A stretch of 64,000 bases of DNA from Monomorium pharaonis. Lineage: Eukaryota; Arthropoda; Insecta; Hymenoptera; Formicidae. Of this stretch, positions 52,201-61,921 are shown in pieces. Each line of letters opens with the position of its first letter. The stretch's first letter is position 1. Both the position numbers and the translations under genes were made by a program. Below the pieces are notes generated by a model. That model saw only the letters and a program-made list of their open reading frames with translations. It ran no database searches and was not told where the DNA came from. The stretch lies in NCBI RefSeq assembly GCF_013373865.1, contig NC_050473.1, forward strand, positions 7,203,710 to 7,267,709. Reading direction: 5' to 3'.

Positions 52201-52868
52201 AGAATCCGCGATCAGATTAGACTCATTTCACGCGGCACATTTGCGCGCGATGTGACGCGAATTCGTCAGGTCGGTTTCCGATCGATCAGTTGAAAAGTTC
52301 GGCGAAAAATCTCATTTGCGCGCGCGGACGAGGAAAAATTTCATATCGCGAGATTATTATGGTTTATTTTTTTGATTTCGGTATAAACTTTCGCGGTACA
52401 AACCTTTTTTCGACGGCATGGAACAGATTTTTGCGCTGACGCGCGGAGCAATTTTTCGTTGGCGGTCCCGCGAGAGCCGAAAAAATTCCGTTTATATCTC
52501 TGTATGTCGCGTGACGGATGAGACGGATATTTGCATTTACAAGTCGATTTCGGTTTACCGAATTTGTTGACACAGCGCAATTTTTCGTCCCTCCCATCTT
52601 TCTTTAATCCGTTTTAACGTCCTTATCTGATTCGTTATCGATCAGTTGCTCGAAATACCGAAAACTTTTAATTATAAATTTCACTTTAATTATGAACGCG
52701 CGATGAAATATCCCGATTCTCGGGCTACAGAGTAAGGCTGATATTATTTAGTTAAAGGAGCAGGAAAAATCTAACGGTTCGTTGCGATGAATGAATTTAC
52801 AGAGGAGGAATGAATAATTCGCGAATTTCCATGATAACTGACGTTCTCCGTTCCCTTTCTGATCGGGG

Positions 52869-52876
52869 TATAAAAG
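52869..52876 (+). promoter_or_regulatory. Consensus TATA-like box in GC-rich context
   Basis: TATAAAAG is flanked by GGGG on the left and AGCGC-type sequence on the right, which is less likely by chance than in AT-rich DNA. No coding exon is recognised downstream. It could start a noncoding transcript. Confidence 0.2.
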
Positions 52877-53472
52877 AGCGCCTCATTATGCCGTAATACC
52901 GGACAATAAAATATTCAGGAGACTCTCGCGTTCAAAGTGCGGCGCCGCCGCCGTCTCTGATATAGCTTTGATTCGCAAACGACCCGTTAAGCGTGTTACT
53001 CTTTAGGACCGGCTGTCCTCTCGCGACGAATTTGTTCAAAGACAGCGCCGCGAAGGTGAAGAATGCGGGTGAATAATGAAGTTTCGCCTGGGGAATGAGA
53101 TGTCTCGAAGGGTCCCGTATTGGAAACCCGATGAGCAGATCTCTCGCTAACGACAAAGGAAGCGCGGATAAAGAAAGGCGTCCTCCTGGTCACGGTAATC
53201 CGAGCTTCAGGAGCGCAAACGACAGCACCGCGGCTTTGTCACTCCTGAATAATTTATAACATTCACAGCGTGCGATATAATGCATGATGACGTCTAAGGA
53301 GGCCCTTTGTCATTGCAAGTCGACTGCCACACAAAATGTGGAACAATGCGACGGTCTATCCTGTTTCCCAATGTGATTCCAGATTTAATAATTGTAATTT
53401 CATTGTAATTTTATTTAGATGTCAAAAAAATATGAAGTTAATAATTAATTATTTTCTAGAGAGATACGTGTG

Positions 53473-53822
53473 TACGAGGGTGAGTCCCAATCATTTATTA
53501 TTATAACTACCATGGAGGACATATCATTTGCCACATGGTTCCCCTTAATATTCGACGTACTTAATCTAGCGCACTGCACAAGATTATTTATGTATTACCT
53601 TGGAAAAACTTAGGATAAAAAAAAGTTTTCGATTGCCACGCATGTACCACATCTTTCACATGTTATTCTGAAGAAAATAGATGATCCCTTAAGACTTCTT
53701 TTAGTGGACCAAACAAATGATGTGATGGTGACTCGTCGGTTCGCGAGAATCACGATATGCACTTGCTCAATATTGCTGGCCAACGAGTGAAAGATGCGGT
53801 ACCTGCGTGGCCGATCACGCAA
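53473..53822 (-). mobile_element. Degenerate mariner-type transposon fragment
   Basis: The left edge carries TACGAGGGTGAGTCCC, resembling mariner terminal repeats (TACGAGGG-type). A minus-strand frame at 53822-53610 encodes about 70 residues including VHIVILANRRVTI (about residues 21-33) and KGSSIFF (about 45-51). These match the spacing of the helix-turn-helix part of mariner transposases, where an ANRRVTI-type motif is followed by an SxGS-type turn. The conserved residues between them are altered. Only about 350 bases separate this HTH region from the terminal repeat, far too short for the DDD/E catalytic domain, so the copy is internally deleted and dead. No clear second terminal repeat was found to the right. 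Confidence 0.55.
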
Positions 53823-54197
53823 AAACTTCTCTTTCTAACGAGAGAAAAATATAAGTTTTCTACAATAATTTCAGAAATAGAGTACGGATAATTATTGATT
53901 CCTCCGCTTTTTTTTTCTTATGACAATTTTGTTGCTTTAGTAAAATTAAAAGTTGCAACGATCCTGCCTTATCCGAAATTCAATCCTTCGGACCTGAGTG
54001 CATCGGATTGGCAACGAAAACTGCCAACGTAACCGTGCGGCGCCGTACGATGTGTTCGCGGTTTCGATTTAGAGCGAGCGGTCGTGCAAGTTAATCAACC
54101 GAGATCGGTCAGGACATCTGGTCATCGTAAAAACGTTTACCCAGGACGCGGAAAGCTTTTTCGCTAAGGGTGTACCGAAAGGGCACTTCGCGAGTAG

Positions 54198-54509
54198 GAC
54201 GCTCGAGAACGGACGGAGTTGGCTAACGAACGGACGGACGATCCAACCGCGAATACGTGGACTGACCGTGAAAGTTTCCGAGAGCCACGACGACCTCCGA
54301 AGTTATCACAAACTACGAAGTTTTCGTTGTACGATGACGAGGTGGAAAACTCGCCGAGCGAAAGTACGTCAATCGAGACTGAGCAGTACTTTTTCTTCGG
54401 CCACGACGAGTTATGTTTGCGAAAGAATATGGTGCTGTTCGTGAGATTGTTGTACAAAGAACTCGCCACACAATTGTTCAGTTGCATTTGGCATTTCTTC
54501 CTCGTATAA
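54198..54509 (+). other. GC-rich island with a protein-like open frame, unrecognised
   Basis: A plus-strand frame is open from 54198 to a stop at 54509. It has an acidic serine-rich middle (around VENSPSESTSIETE) and a hydrophobic, aromatic C-terminus (KNMVLFVRLLYKELATQLF). The first in-frame codon resembling a start is TTG at 54219. A 131-codon antisense frame covers the same DNA, so the coding strand is uncertain. It follows the mariner remnant and precedes another protein-like stretch at 54741. Confidence 0.15.
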
Positions 54510-54740
54510 ATTTTATGATGCTGTCGATAGATTTTCGTTATATACATCAGCTTTTTCATTTCGAGAAACGTGCAGATTCTTGAAAGGAGAATATTATAAA
54601 TTTTTATGTAATTTTTAAAAGTTATTTCTTCTGCCCCACTTTAATGGAAATCCCCAATCTACATGCTTTACTTAGTCTCTTTACATTTTTAAATTACATT
54701 CTCTTAAATTTGATCGATAACTCCTGGAAAACTCCACCTC

Positions 54741-55135
54741 ATGCTGAATTTTAATTCGCACGGAATCAATATCTTTGCGGAAGGAATACGTATATGCAAG
54801 AGTGAAATCGAGGAACCGTGGTTTACCAATTTTTTTATCGTTGATTTACGGTAAAATAAATATAGAGCAGCAATTCAACAAGAGAGGATTTTCTGAAGCG
54901 TTTCGTAAAGTACGCACAGTTACGTATGATGGCAGATACGTGTCTGACAAACGGCCCATACTATGGAGATGAAGGAGAGCTTGACGAAGAGCGTACGCGA
55001 AAGTACTATAAAGAACAATACGATCCCATGAACGAGCCGTAACGTTTATTTGAAAGTCATACGGCTGAGATCATGCCTGATCTACCAACTTTTTCTCACG
55101 AGCACGCGATGTATTTTCGCTGGTTTCACACGTAA
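54741..55135 (+). pseudogene. Possible broken coding region, family unknown
   Basis: ATG at 54741 opens 37 codons (including EGIRICKSEIEEPWFTNFF) to a stop at 54852. A second frame, open from 54866, runs through FLKRFVKYAQLRMMADTC and a Y/D/E-rich segment to a stop at 55040-55042. It then continues in the same frame with PDLPTFSHEHAMYFRWF to another stop at 55133. A 20-base GT...AG segment (54851-54870) lies between the first two and would restore frame, but it is far too short for a normal intron. Seen: composition and breaks. Inferred: a decayed gene or element. Chance cannot be excluded. Confidence 0.2.
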
Positions 55136-55619
55136 GGCGCATCAGACGCGAATGCCGGGCATCCAAATACGTAAATTCTGTGCACGAGATCTGCATTTGG
55201 ACCGCGGAGAGAAAATTGGACGATATACGAGTGTGGCATCGCACTGCTCAGAATCTTCGCGGGACAGATTTATTCCAATTTATTTTCACGAGATAAAAGG
55301 AAACATATACGTTATAGTTATAATTGAAGAAAATTACATATAAGATTTTCTTCGTGTTTTCATTAAAGTTAAAAAGTTTTAGAAACATGATGTTCGTGTG
55401 AAACCTATAAAACAATCATAATCCTAAAAACGACATATTATATTATTTCTGTAATACATCTCGAATATACATTACGTGTAATTTATAATTTTTTTTAAGT
55501 TTCACATATGTATTATTTGCTACATTTGAGATAAAAGAAAAATTAAAAAATAAAGTGTGTTAATATAAAAATATTACGTATGTTAATATAAATATGACGA
55601 ATTTGTGGAAGTTTAAAAT

Positions 55620-57132
55620 GAATTATTATTTAGTCGTCCGTCTACTTGAATGTGACAAAAAAAGAGTTGACCTCTCGATGACCGAATCGTTTCGAGGGAA
55701 AACGCGCAGGGATAACGCTGGAACGATCGTAGCATCCGCCGATACATCGCACGCTGGATAACTGAGCGCTTGAACGTGGAAATCCGTTCCTTGCCAATCG
55801 CTCTCCCGCAAAATACCACGACAACGGCGGCAGCTTCCGCATGCGTTCGTGTAGTACGTACGTATACGGGCGAGGGAAACAGCTATGCGGACGTGGGACC
55901 GAGGCACGAGACCAAGAATCGCGCGCGCGTGTGTTGGTCTCGGCGCATAGCTGAGACATAGCTGAAACACAGTGTTTGGTTGTCGTCAGAAACGGTTCGC
56001 GCGGCGGGATGTAAATCGCTAAGGAATTCCGTTCTACACGAACGAAAACGAAGAAAGAAGAGATGCAATGTAGGTCGGCGACAGGCGAAAAAGCGCATTA
56101 CATGCTGTCACCAAGTAGGAAAAGAGAGAGAGAAGGATAGCGCGAAAGGAAAGAACAAGATGCGAAAACGCTTGAAACCGTGCTTTGCGGTATTGTCATT
56201 TAGCGACGACGATTAGGTCGAAGCAGGATATGCATTCGCTATTTTCAAACAAACCACGTAGACGCTCGCTCGAAGATACCTCGTTTTGGAACATATTAGG
56301 GGTACGGTCAAACTGAAGCGAATTCGTAATGCAAGGGCGCGAAATAAACGCGAAACCGATTGTTTTACGAGCGTTGTAACAAATGTTTCCGCTCTAGCAT
56401 CCACGGCAAATCCCGCAGATAGGTTTCATGGACCTGCTGAAAATTTGTCGAATAGAAATGCATCGTGTAAAAATCGTTCGGCTCGAGATTCGTAAATTGC
56501 AGCATTGAATTGTCACGTTGCCTGAACGTAATCGCTCTCACTCACAACGACTATGAACGGACTCGATCAGTAATGTCAATGACGTCAGAGGGAAACGGGA
56601 TGCATGCAAATGTGAAGAGTACAAAGAAATTGCGAAAGCCGAGATGTAAAAACGCAAGAGATGAAGAACGAGATTTCGTTAGTGAAAAAGATCAATGAGG
56701 AGCATGAATCAAGAGCGGTAGAAGGGTAAGAAGGGCAAGGGAGACAAAGTACGATTGGCAGGAAGATAAGGACGAAAGAGATGTAAAGCTGCGAGAACAT
56801 TAGTGATAAAAGAATGAAAAAAAAAAGCTAAGAAGTTGAATAATTAACTTAAGATAAAGGGCTAGGAGACAAGCTACGAATAGATCATTAAGATTGTATA
56901 AAGAAATATTTTTCGTGCTGGAGCAAATATTGCTGATAAGCTTTGATAAGTTCACGGCGATTTAATCTGCGAATAAATTGTCACAATCACGTATAATTAA
57001 ATTTTTATAAAATCTACATATTTATATCGTTTCTTAAAAAAAAAATTGTATAACTGTATGAAATTTTTTTACGATAATTTTTATTATACTTTTTATTTTT
57101 TCCAAAAATATATAGATATTATCTTTATATAG
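55620..57132. other. Purine-rich plus strand, no gene recognised
   Basis: From about 56000 to 56900 the plus strand is markedly enriched in A and G. Short lysine/arginine-rich frames arise, for example 55980-56216, which ends MRKRLKPCFAVLSFSDDD. Strand asymmetry like this can accompany transcription, but no splice or poly(A) structure is clear. Confidence 0.25.
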
Positions 57133-57651
57133 ATTTGCTCCATTTTTATTGGATATCATTTTATACGTACATATGTGACAAGAGAAAAAGTTCTCTTTTC
57201 GGAGAGTTGTTTTCTGGAGAGAAAAAGGTACGCATTGTTGATGTCTAACATTCTAGACAATCCAGAAAATGAGATCCTACTTTCCGTCACGCACGGAACT
57301 AAGCTCCGGTCAAGTTAGATTAAACGCGATTCGTACACTTCAGAATGGCTGATAGACGAGATGGAGAGAAATAGGCACCCAACAATATGAGCGACCTAGC
57401 AAACCCGATCGATCGTATTCTTACCGTTTAGGGCTGAACCGTTTGCCGGAGATAAAATGTGTTCTCAATCAGTCGATTTGGAGCACAACATTGCAGATAA
57501 CATGACACTACGCGGTCCGACATCACGTGTTCGGTGCACTTGATGTGAAACGATGATCATGACCACCTTAAGCAACGGCTCAATGAGCGTCCCTGTCAAA
57601 ATGTCGAAGGACTCCTGGTCTCGAAATAGGACTCAATCGAATGGGAGATAA
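57133..57651 (+). pseudogene. Interrupted protein-like reading frame, family unknown
   Basis: One plus-strand frame is open from 57133 to TAG at 57316, including MSNILDNPENEILLSVTHGT from 57241. After stops at 57388 and 57397 it is open again across PFAGDKMCSQSVDLEHNIAD. After a single TGA at 57541 it continues through MTTLSNGSMSVPVKMSKDSW to TAA at 57649. Four stops across about 170 codons in one otherwise varied frame suggest either a decayed coding region or coincidence. Confidence 0.18.
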
Positions 57652-57748
57652 AGAAAGTCTTCTAGTCCGATAACTTGACACTTCCGAAGTAAACGCTTGA
57701 CGCGACGAACCAGCTTCGTTTATTTTCAATTAAATCGACGATGAAGAT

Positions 57749-57922
57749 ATGTTAACTCCTTCGGAGTGGTTTTTACACGGAAAGAATGTTTTTGCCGAAG
57801 TATCTAAATCTTTAGCTAAGGTTCGGGATACTACTGGGCCTTCCCACCTTATCAAAGCCACCACCGGAAAAAAGACAATATTGTCTGAAAAACAAAACTG
57901 TACAATTATTACTTCACTTTAA
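57749..57922 (+). CDS. Small hypothetical ORF (57 aa), unrecognised
   Basis: ATG at 57749 opens 57 codons to TAA at 57920-57922. The frame is already open from 57734, so an exon with an upstream junction is also possible. Composition is balanced: MLTPSEWFLHGKNVFAEV, then a lysine/threonine-rich C-terminal half. No motif is recognised. It lies 98 bases after the interrupted frame at 57133-57651, in a different frame. Confidence 0.2.
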   Translation: MLTPSEWFLHGKNVFAEVSKSLAKVRDTTGPSHLIKATTGKKTILSEKQNCTIITSL

Positions 57923-60900
57923 AAAATTGAACGTATTCGTCAGTCGTCTCATCACTACAAGACAAAAGAGTATTAGGATAAATATTTAAGCAGATTTTGG
58001 TACCAAAATATGCAAGCGTAATGTATAGATATTAAGAAATAAATAAGCAAATAATGTGTTTATTTTACATTTTAAATATTGCTCGATGAGTAAATTTTAG
58101 AAAGATAATTTATCGTAATAAGCCAGTATTAGCTGATGCAATAAAATATTTGTAACAACGTGACGATCAATTATCAAAGATATTTTGATCTACTTATAAA
58201 AAGTAATATTAACGAAATATTAATAAATAAAACAGATTAAGCTGCGTGCCAGTATATTTAATGTCGAAATATTTAATACTTTATTAAATTCACGCTGACC
58301 GTTCTCCTTCTTGTATTTCAAATTATTAATACATACGGTACGGCTTTCTGTAAAATTATACACGTAACCAACTCTTCGTATATTGTGCGCCACGCTTTCA
58401 ACTCGAAAAATGGCAAATTACATTTAATCCGACAAATTCAAAGCGCGATGCATGATATTTACGAATTTACAGAAATAATTATATTGTATAATATAAATAT
58501 CAAGAAGTAATAATTTATAATTCTTATCATCTAGCATTTGAATTCGTAATTTCTTCTTTCTTTTCTAACATTTACTCCATTGAAATAAAATACCATTGTT
58601 TATTTGTATTAATTTGTTCTTTATTTAGAAATTTATCAATCTCGGGTGAATTGATCAGCCTTATTGGCAAAGAATGTCCTACTACATGTATTATTTGCTG
58701 CGCAATCATGTTTTAAAAAATAATAATGTGGCAACACATGTAATGGTTCACGAGATTATTTGTCTGTTCAAAACTCGGAGCACGAATGATAGCACGGCGA
58801 TAAATGTCAACAGCAACGCGCTGTATGTAAACTAAAACTGTATGAAGCCGAAATATTTCTTTATAACGAAGCAATCTAGTAACACTAGATGGTTTCATGC
58901 ACAGATTTTTTTTATCTTGATCACTCAATCGATTGCTTCGAAATATTCCTAATTGTATATAAATCGCAATCCCTATAAATTCAATCAAATATTTTATTCG
59001 TTACATTAATTTTACATTCATTTCAATGCTTGCGTTTCTGCAAGTAAATGTATTATATAATAGTTTAACTATTAATAATCTGTTTGTAAAAGAAATAGCT
59101 ATCTCTTATTTTAATCGTTCATTAATGTAAATTTATTAATATTACCTTCTGTTCCAAATTCTTGCAATAATAAAATTACGTAATTTTAATAACTCGAAAT
59201 CATTCAATCCAGCCATTTTCCTCATGGAAATGTAATACTGCAATGTTAAATTTGCTGGTAATTATTACTTATTTTAAATATTAAAAGTATTAACAACAGT
59301 GCTTTCAATACTCTAAATACGTATTAATTGCTGCCAATTTAATACTGCTACAATTTAATAATGTATTACATTTCTATAAGGGTCGTATATTACTCCTCGC
59401 ACTCAAATTCCTGGGAATAGTAATAACTTTCAAATTAACGAAAAAACCATAATGTAGTACGAGATAATATTCAAACTCGAGAATTGGTAAAGAAATAATA
59501 GTACGATTATTATAGCTTATTGTTACTTGAATTATTTAGAATCTGATGTTTCGTGTACTGTGTGCGTTCCCATACTTTTAATTGTTGTTCCCATGACATA
59601 TTTAATGCTGTAAACTAAACATACATCGAATATTTTTTATTTCTTGTATTTCAAATTAATTTTCAACAATAAGCTATTATCGCGTTTTACGTTTATGTTA
59701 ATTTGTTAATCTCGCCTAAGATAACGATTAATTTCGTTTGATTAAAGATTTTCATTAGCAATAGAATTGCTTGCAACAGTTTTAAATGTAACAGTTAAAA
59801 TCTGCATCCGGTAATTTAATTGCGGGACGCATACAATTTGAGCCGTGAATGAACAAAACAGCCGGGAATTTCGAGCGCACGAAAAGCGAATTGAAAATCA
59901 ATTGCAAACATTCAATCGAATAAGAATAGTCCCTGCACAAAAGAAATAAGGATACAGGAGGATCTACAGACGTAAGAGAAAGCGGAAAAAGATAGGAGAG
60001 ATTGAAGAAGATGGGAAGAAAATATCAAATGGCTGCACGAGATCGACATTCGAAGAAAAGTAAATGTGCGCCTCTACACAGTTACAAAACGTTGCGTGCG
60101 GCAGCTACGCTGCTTTTCAGCGGTGATGCGGGATCAACGACACAAGAAACGTAGGAAGAGAGGAAATAAGAAAGATAAAAGGGCGAATCGGTCGAGTCGA
60201 TTGTAATAAAAGGGGCGATGTAACGCGAGATAAAGCGCGGAGAAGTTGCATTCTAAGCGAAACAAGGTACGGCGAGATCCAAAAATAACGGCGGGAGGAA
60301 AGAAAAGATTCGCGTGCAGGAGGTGGAAAAACGTGCGTCTCGTCGTAGTAGTCGTCGTCGTTCGGGTTGGCTTCTGTCGCGCGAGCGAAATTGCGGCTGT
60401 TTATCTAACCCAACCGACAGAAATTCCATTTCATCTTGCGTCTCGCATTTACCGCGCGCCGCGCTCCCTCCTTATCCGCCCACGGGATATCGCCGTCTCG
60501 CACGTCTCACCCCTCACTCTAAAAGGCCATCCTCCACACAGCTTTTTCTCGTTGACTCTTATTTATTTCATTCGCGCCATTCTCACCGTGTACGCGACTT
60601 ATCCGCGTCCCCCATCGGGCAGCCGCAGCCCACGGAGATAAGTTGCCCGGAAGAGCGGCGTTACACACCTTACCTTCATACGCCAACCCTCTAATACGCC
60701 ATCCCTATGAGCGGTACCTCCGCGCAGTCATTCTCCCTGCCGGCCATCGGTCCACGTCTATCCGAAGACGGACTGCGTCATCTGAATGCGCGCGACGTGC
60801 CGTTTCCCGTCCGGATGCTGTCTCCCGTTGATAAGAGAGCTTTTCCCACCCCGACGTCGCTCAAAGTATCGCTTATGATACGTATCGCGAGAGCTTGACG

Positions 60901-61169
60901 AGAATTTAGCATGCGACTTGAGAATATTTCACGTTTTCTTATCCGAGTTCATTTCTCAGTTTCTCACAAATCTGCCAATTTAGCGAACGCGAACTTATAC
61001 GGAGCTATTAATTTTCTGAGGAAAGTTATATCAACGAGTTAGAGTTTTCTCTAATTACTAACTTGCTGAAAAGATCTGGCTTTAAAGAAGTCAACGCTCA
61101 AAACTGAACTGTAAACTTTTAAATTATTTTCTCCGGTAAAAAAAGTAAAATATACACAAATAAATAAAT
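57923..61169. other. AT-rich stretch followed by a GC-rich island
   Basis: AT-rich to about 59850, then a GC-rich island at 59.85-60.9 kb. The island has two overlapping open frames (131 and 126 codons) in different registers, both arginine/proline/serine-rich and unrecognised, plus a short (GTC)n run near 60345-60362. Confidence 0.35.
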
Positions 61170-61427
61170 ATGTTAAAGAGAGAAATGATTTTTTTCTCCC
61201 CTCTCTTTATAATGTCAAAAATTGTTGTTGGTGCAGCGCTAATATCATTTACATTGTTATTTCTAAATTGTTCGTGGCAAACGATATCGTACAATTTTCA
61301 CAACTCTGTATACAGATTAATAACTAATGTTATCCTTCAAGTAGGATTTGTCGTTTCGCTCAGTTTAATCGACAACAAGTTTCAGTTTTCGCAACTGTCG
61401 CGAAATCGCGGTCGTCGTATCACGTAG
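61170..61427 (+). CDS. Small hypothetical ORF (85 aa) with two hydrophobic segments
   Basis: ATG at 61170 (AAATAAATATG context) opens 85 codons. Two hydrophobic stretches stand out: about residues 18-32 (IVVGAALISFTLLFL) and 54-67 (VILQVGFVVSLSLI). A basic C-terminal tail (SRNRGRR) follows. This would fit a two-pass membrane microprotein, but T-rich DNA readily encodes hydrophobic residues, so chance is a real alternative. No family is recognised. Confidence 0.18.
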   Translation: MLKREMIFFSPLFIMSKIVVGAALISFTLLFLNCSWQTISYNFHNSVYRLITNVILQVGFVVSLSLIDNKFQFSQLSRNRGRRIT

Positions 61428-61616
61428 GAGCAATATCTATCGGCAACAGAGAAAATAAAGTTTTCACGATCCCGAACTTTTCGCATCCGCGTGGCCTGCG
61501 AACAAGAAACTCACTCTGGATTTTGTTTCGAGGTTTTGCGGGCGCGGCTACCGACCGATAGCGCAATAGTATCGCGGATCATGCTGCTTTTTGGGTATCG
61601 CCATCTGATGTTGTGC

Positions 61617-61618
<2 letters not shown>
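61428..61618. other. Balanced noncoding sequence
   Basis: No supported feature. An open frame starting at 61491 runs through the adjacent GT repeat and is not credible as protein. Confidence 0.3.
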
Positions 61619-61647
<29 letters not shown>

Positions 61648-61663
61648 TGTTTGTGTGTGTGTG
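61619..61663. repeat. (GT)n microsatellite
   Basis: GT units with two single-base interruptions (GG and TT). Confidence 0.92.
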
Positions 61664-61893
61664 CTCTCCCGTTTACAAGGCGGATTATACGGCGGAGCAA
61701 TCCGTGGTGATCGGCTTATTTCCCTCTTTCGTATTGTGGCAGCGCGGAGCCGGCGATTTAAAATTATCGAGAAATATTCCTCTCGCGTGATATTTGACCG
61801 TGCAGTGAACTTATGCTCGTATTTCGGCGTTGACTCTTATTGAATGTAAGCTGACGAGCGTGTAAACCGGTTACATTTCCAAACAGTTCCCCG

Positions 61894-61921
61894 TTTTCCA
61901 AGCGCGAAAGCGCTTGGAAAA
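61894..61921. repeat. Perfect 12-bp hairpin with GAAA loop
   Basis: TTTTCCAAGCGC (61894-61905), loop GAAA, then the exact complement GCGCTTGGAAAA (61910-61921). If transcribed from the plus strand, the GAAA loop is of the stable GNRA class. It is not the histone mRNA stem-loop consensus. Confidence 0.85.

Larger units (their letters stand above)
46975..53472. other. Noncoding stretch, GC-richer towards the right
   Basis: Islands at 47.1-47.7, 48.6-49.1, 49.4-49.9, 50.5-51.2 and 51.6-53.35 kb alternate with AT-rich DNA. A strong acceptor-like site at 47325-47334 (T-run then CTATCGCGCAG) and donor GTGAGT at 47238-47233 on the minus strand would bound an 86-base exon, but it has stops in every frame. 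Open frames up to 131 codons are unrecognised. Confidence 0.35.

Noticed and set aside
51898..52293. 131-codon open frame in a GC-rich island
   Set aside because: Arginine-rich low-information translation, overlapping frames on the other strand, no motif or splice boundary.
60246..60694. Two overlapping open frames of 131 and 126 codons
   Set aside because: They are different registers of the same GC-rich DNA; composition follows base content and neither is recognisable.
61491..61790. 99-codon frame through the GT repeat (VCVCVC product)
   Set aside because: Simple-repeat translation.
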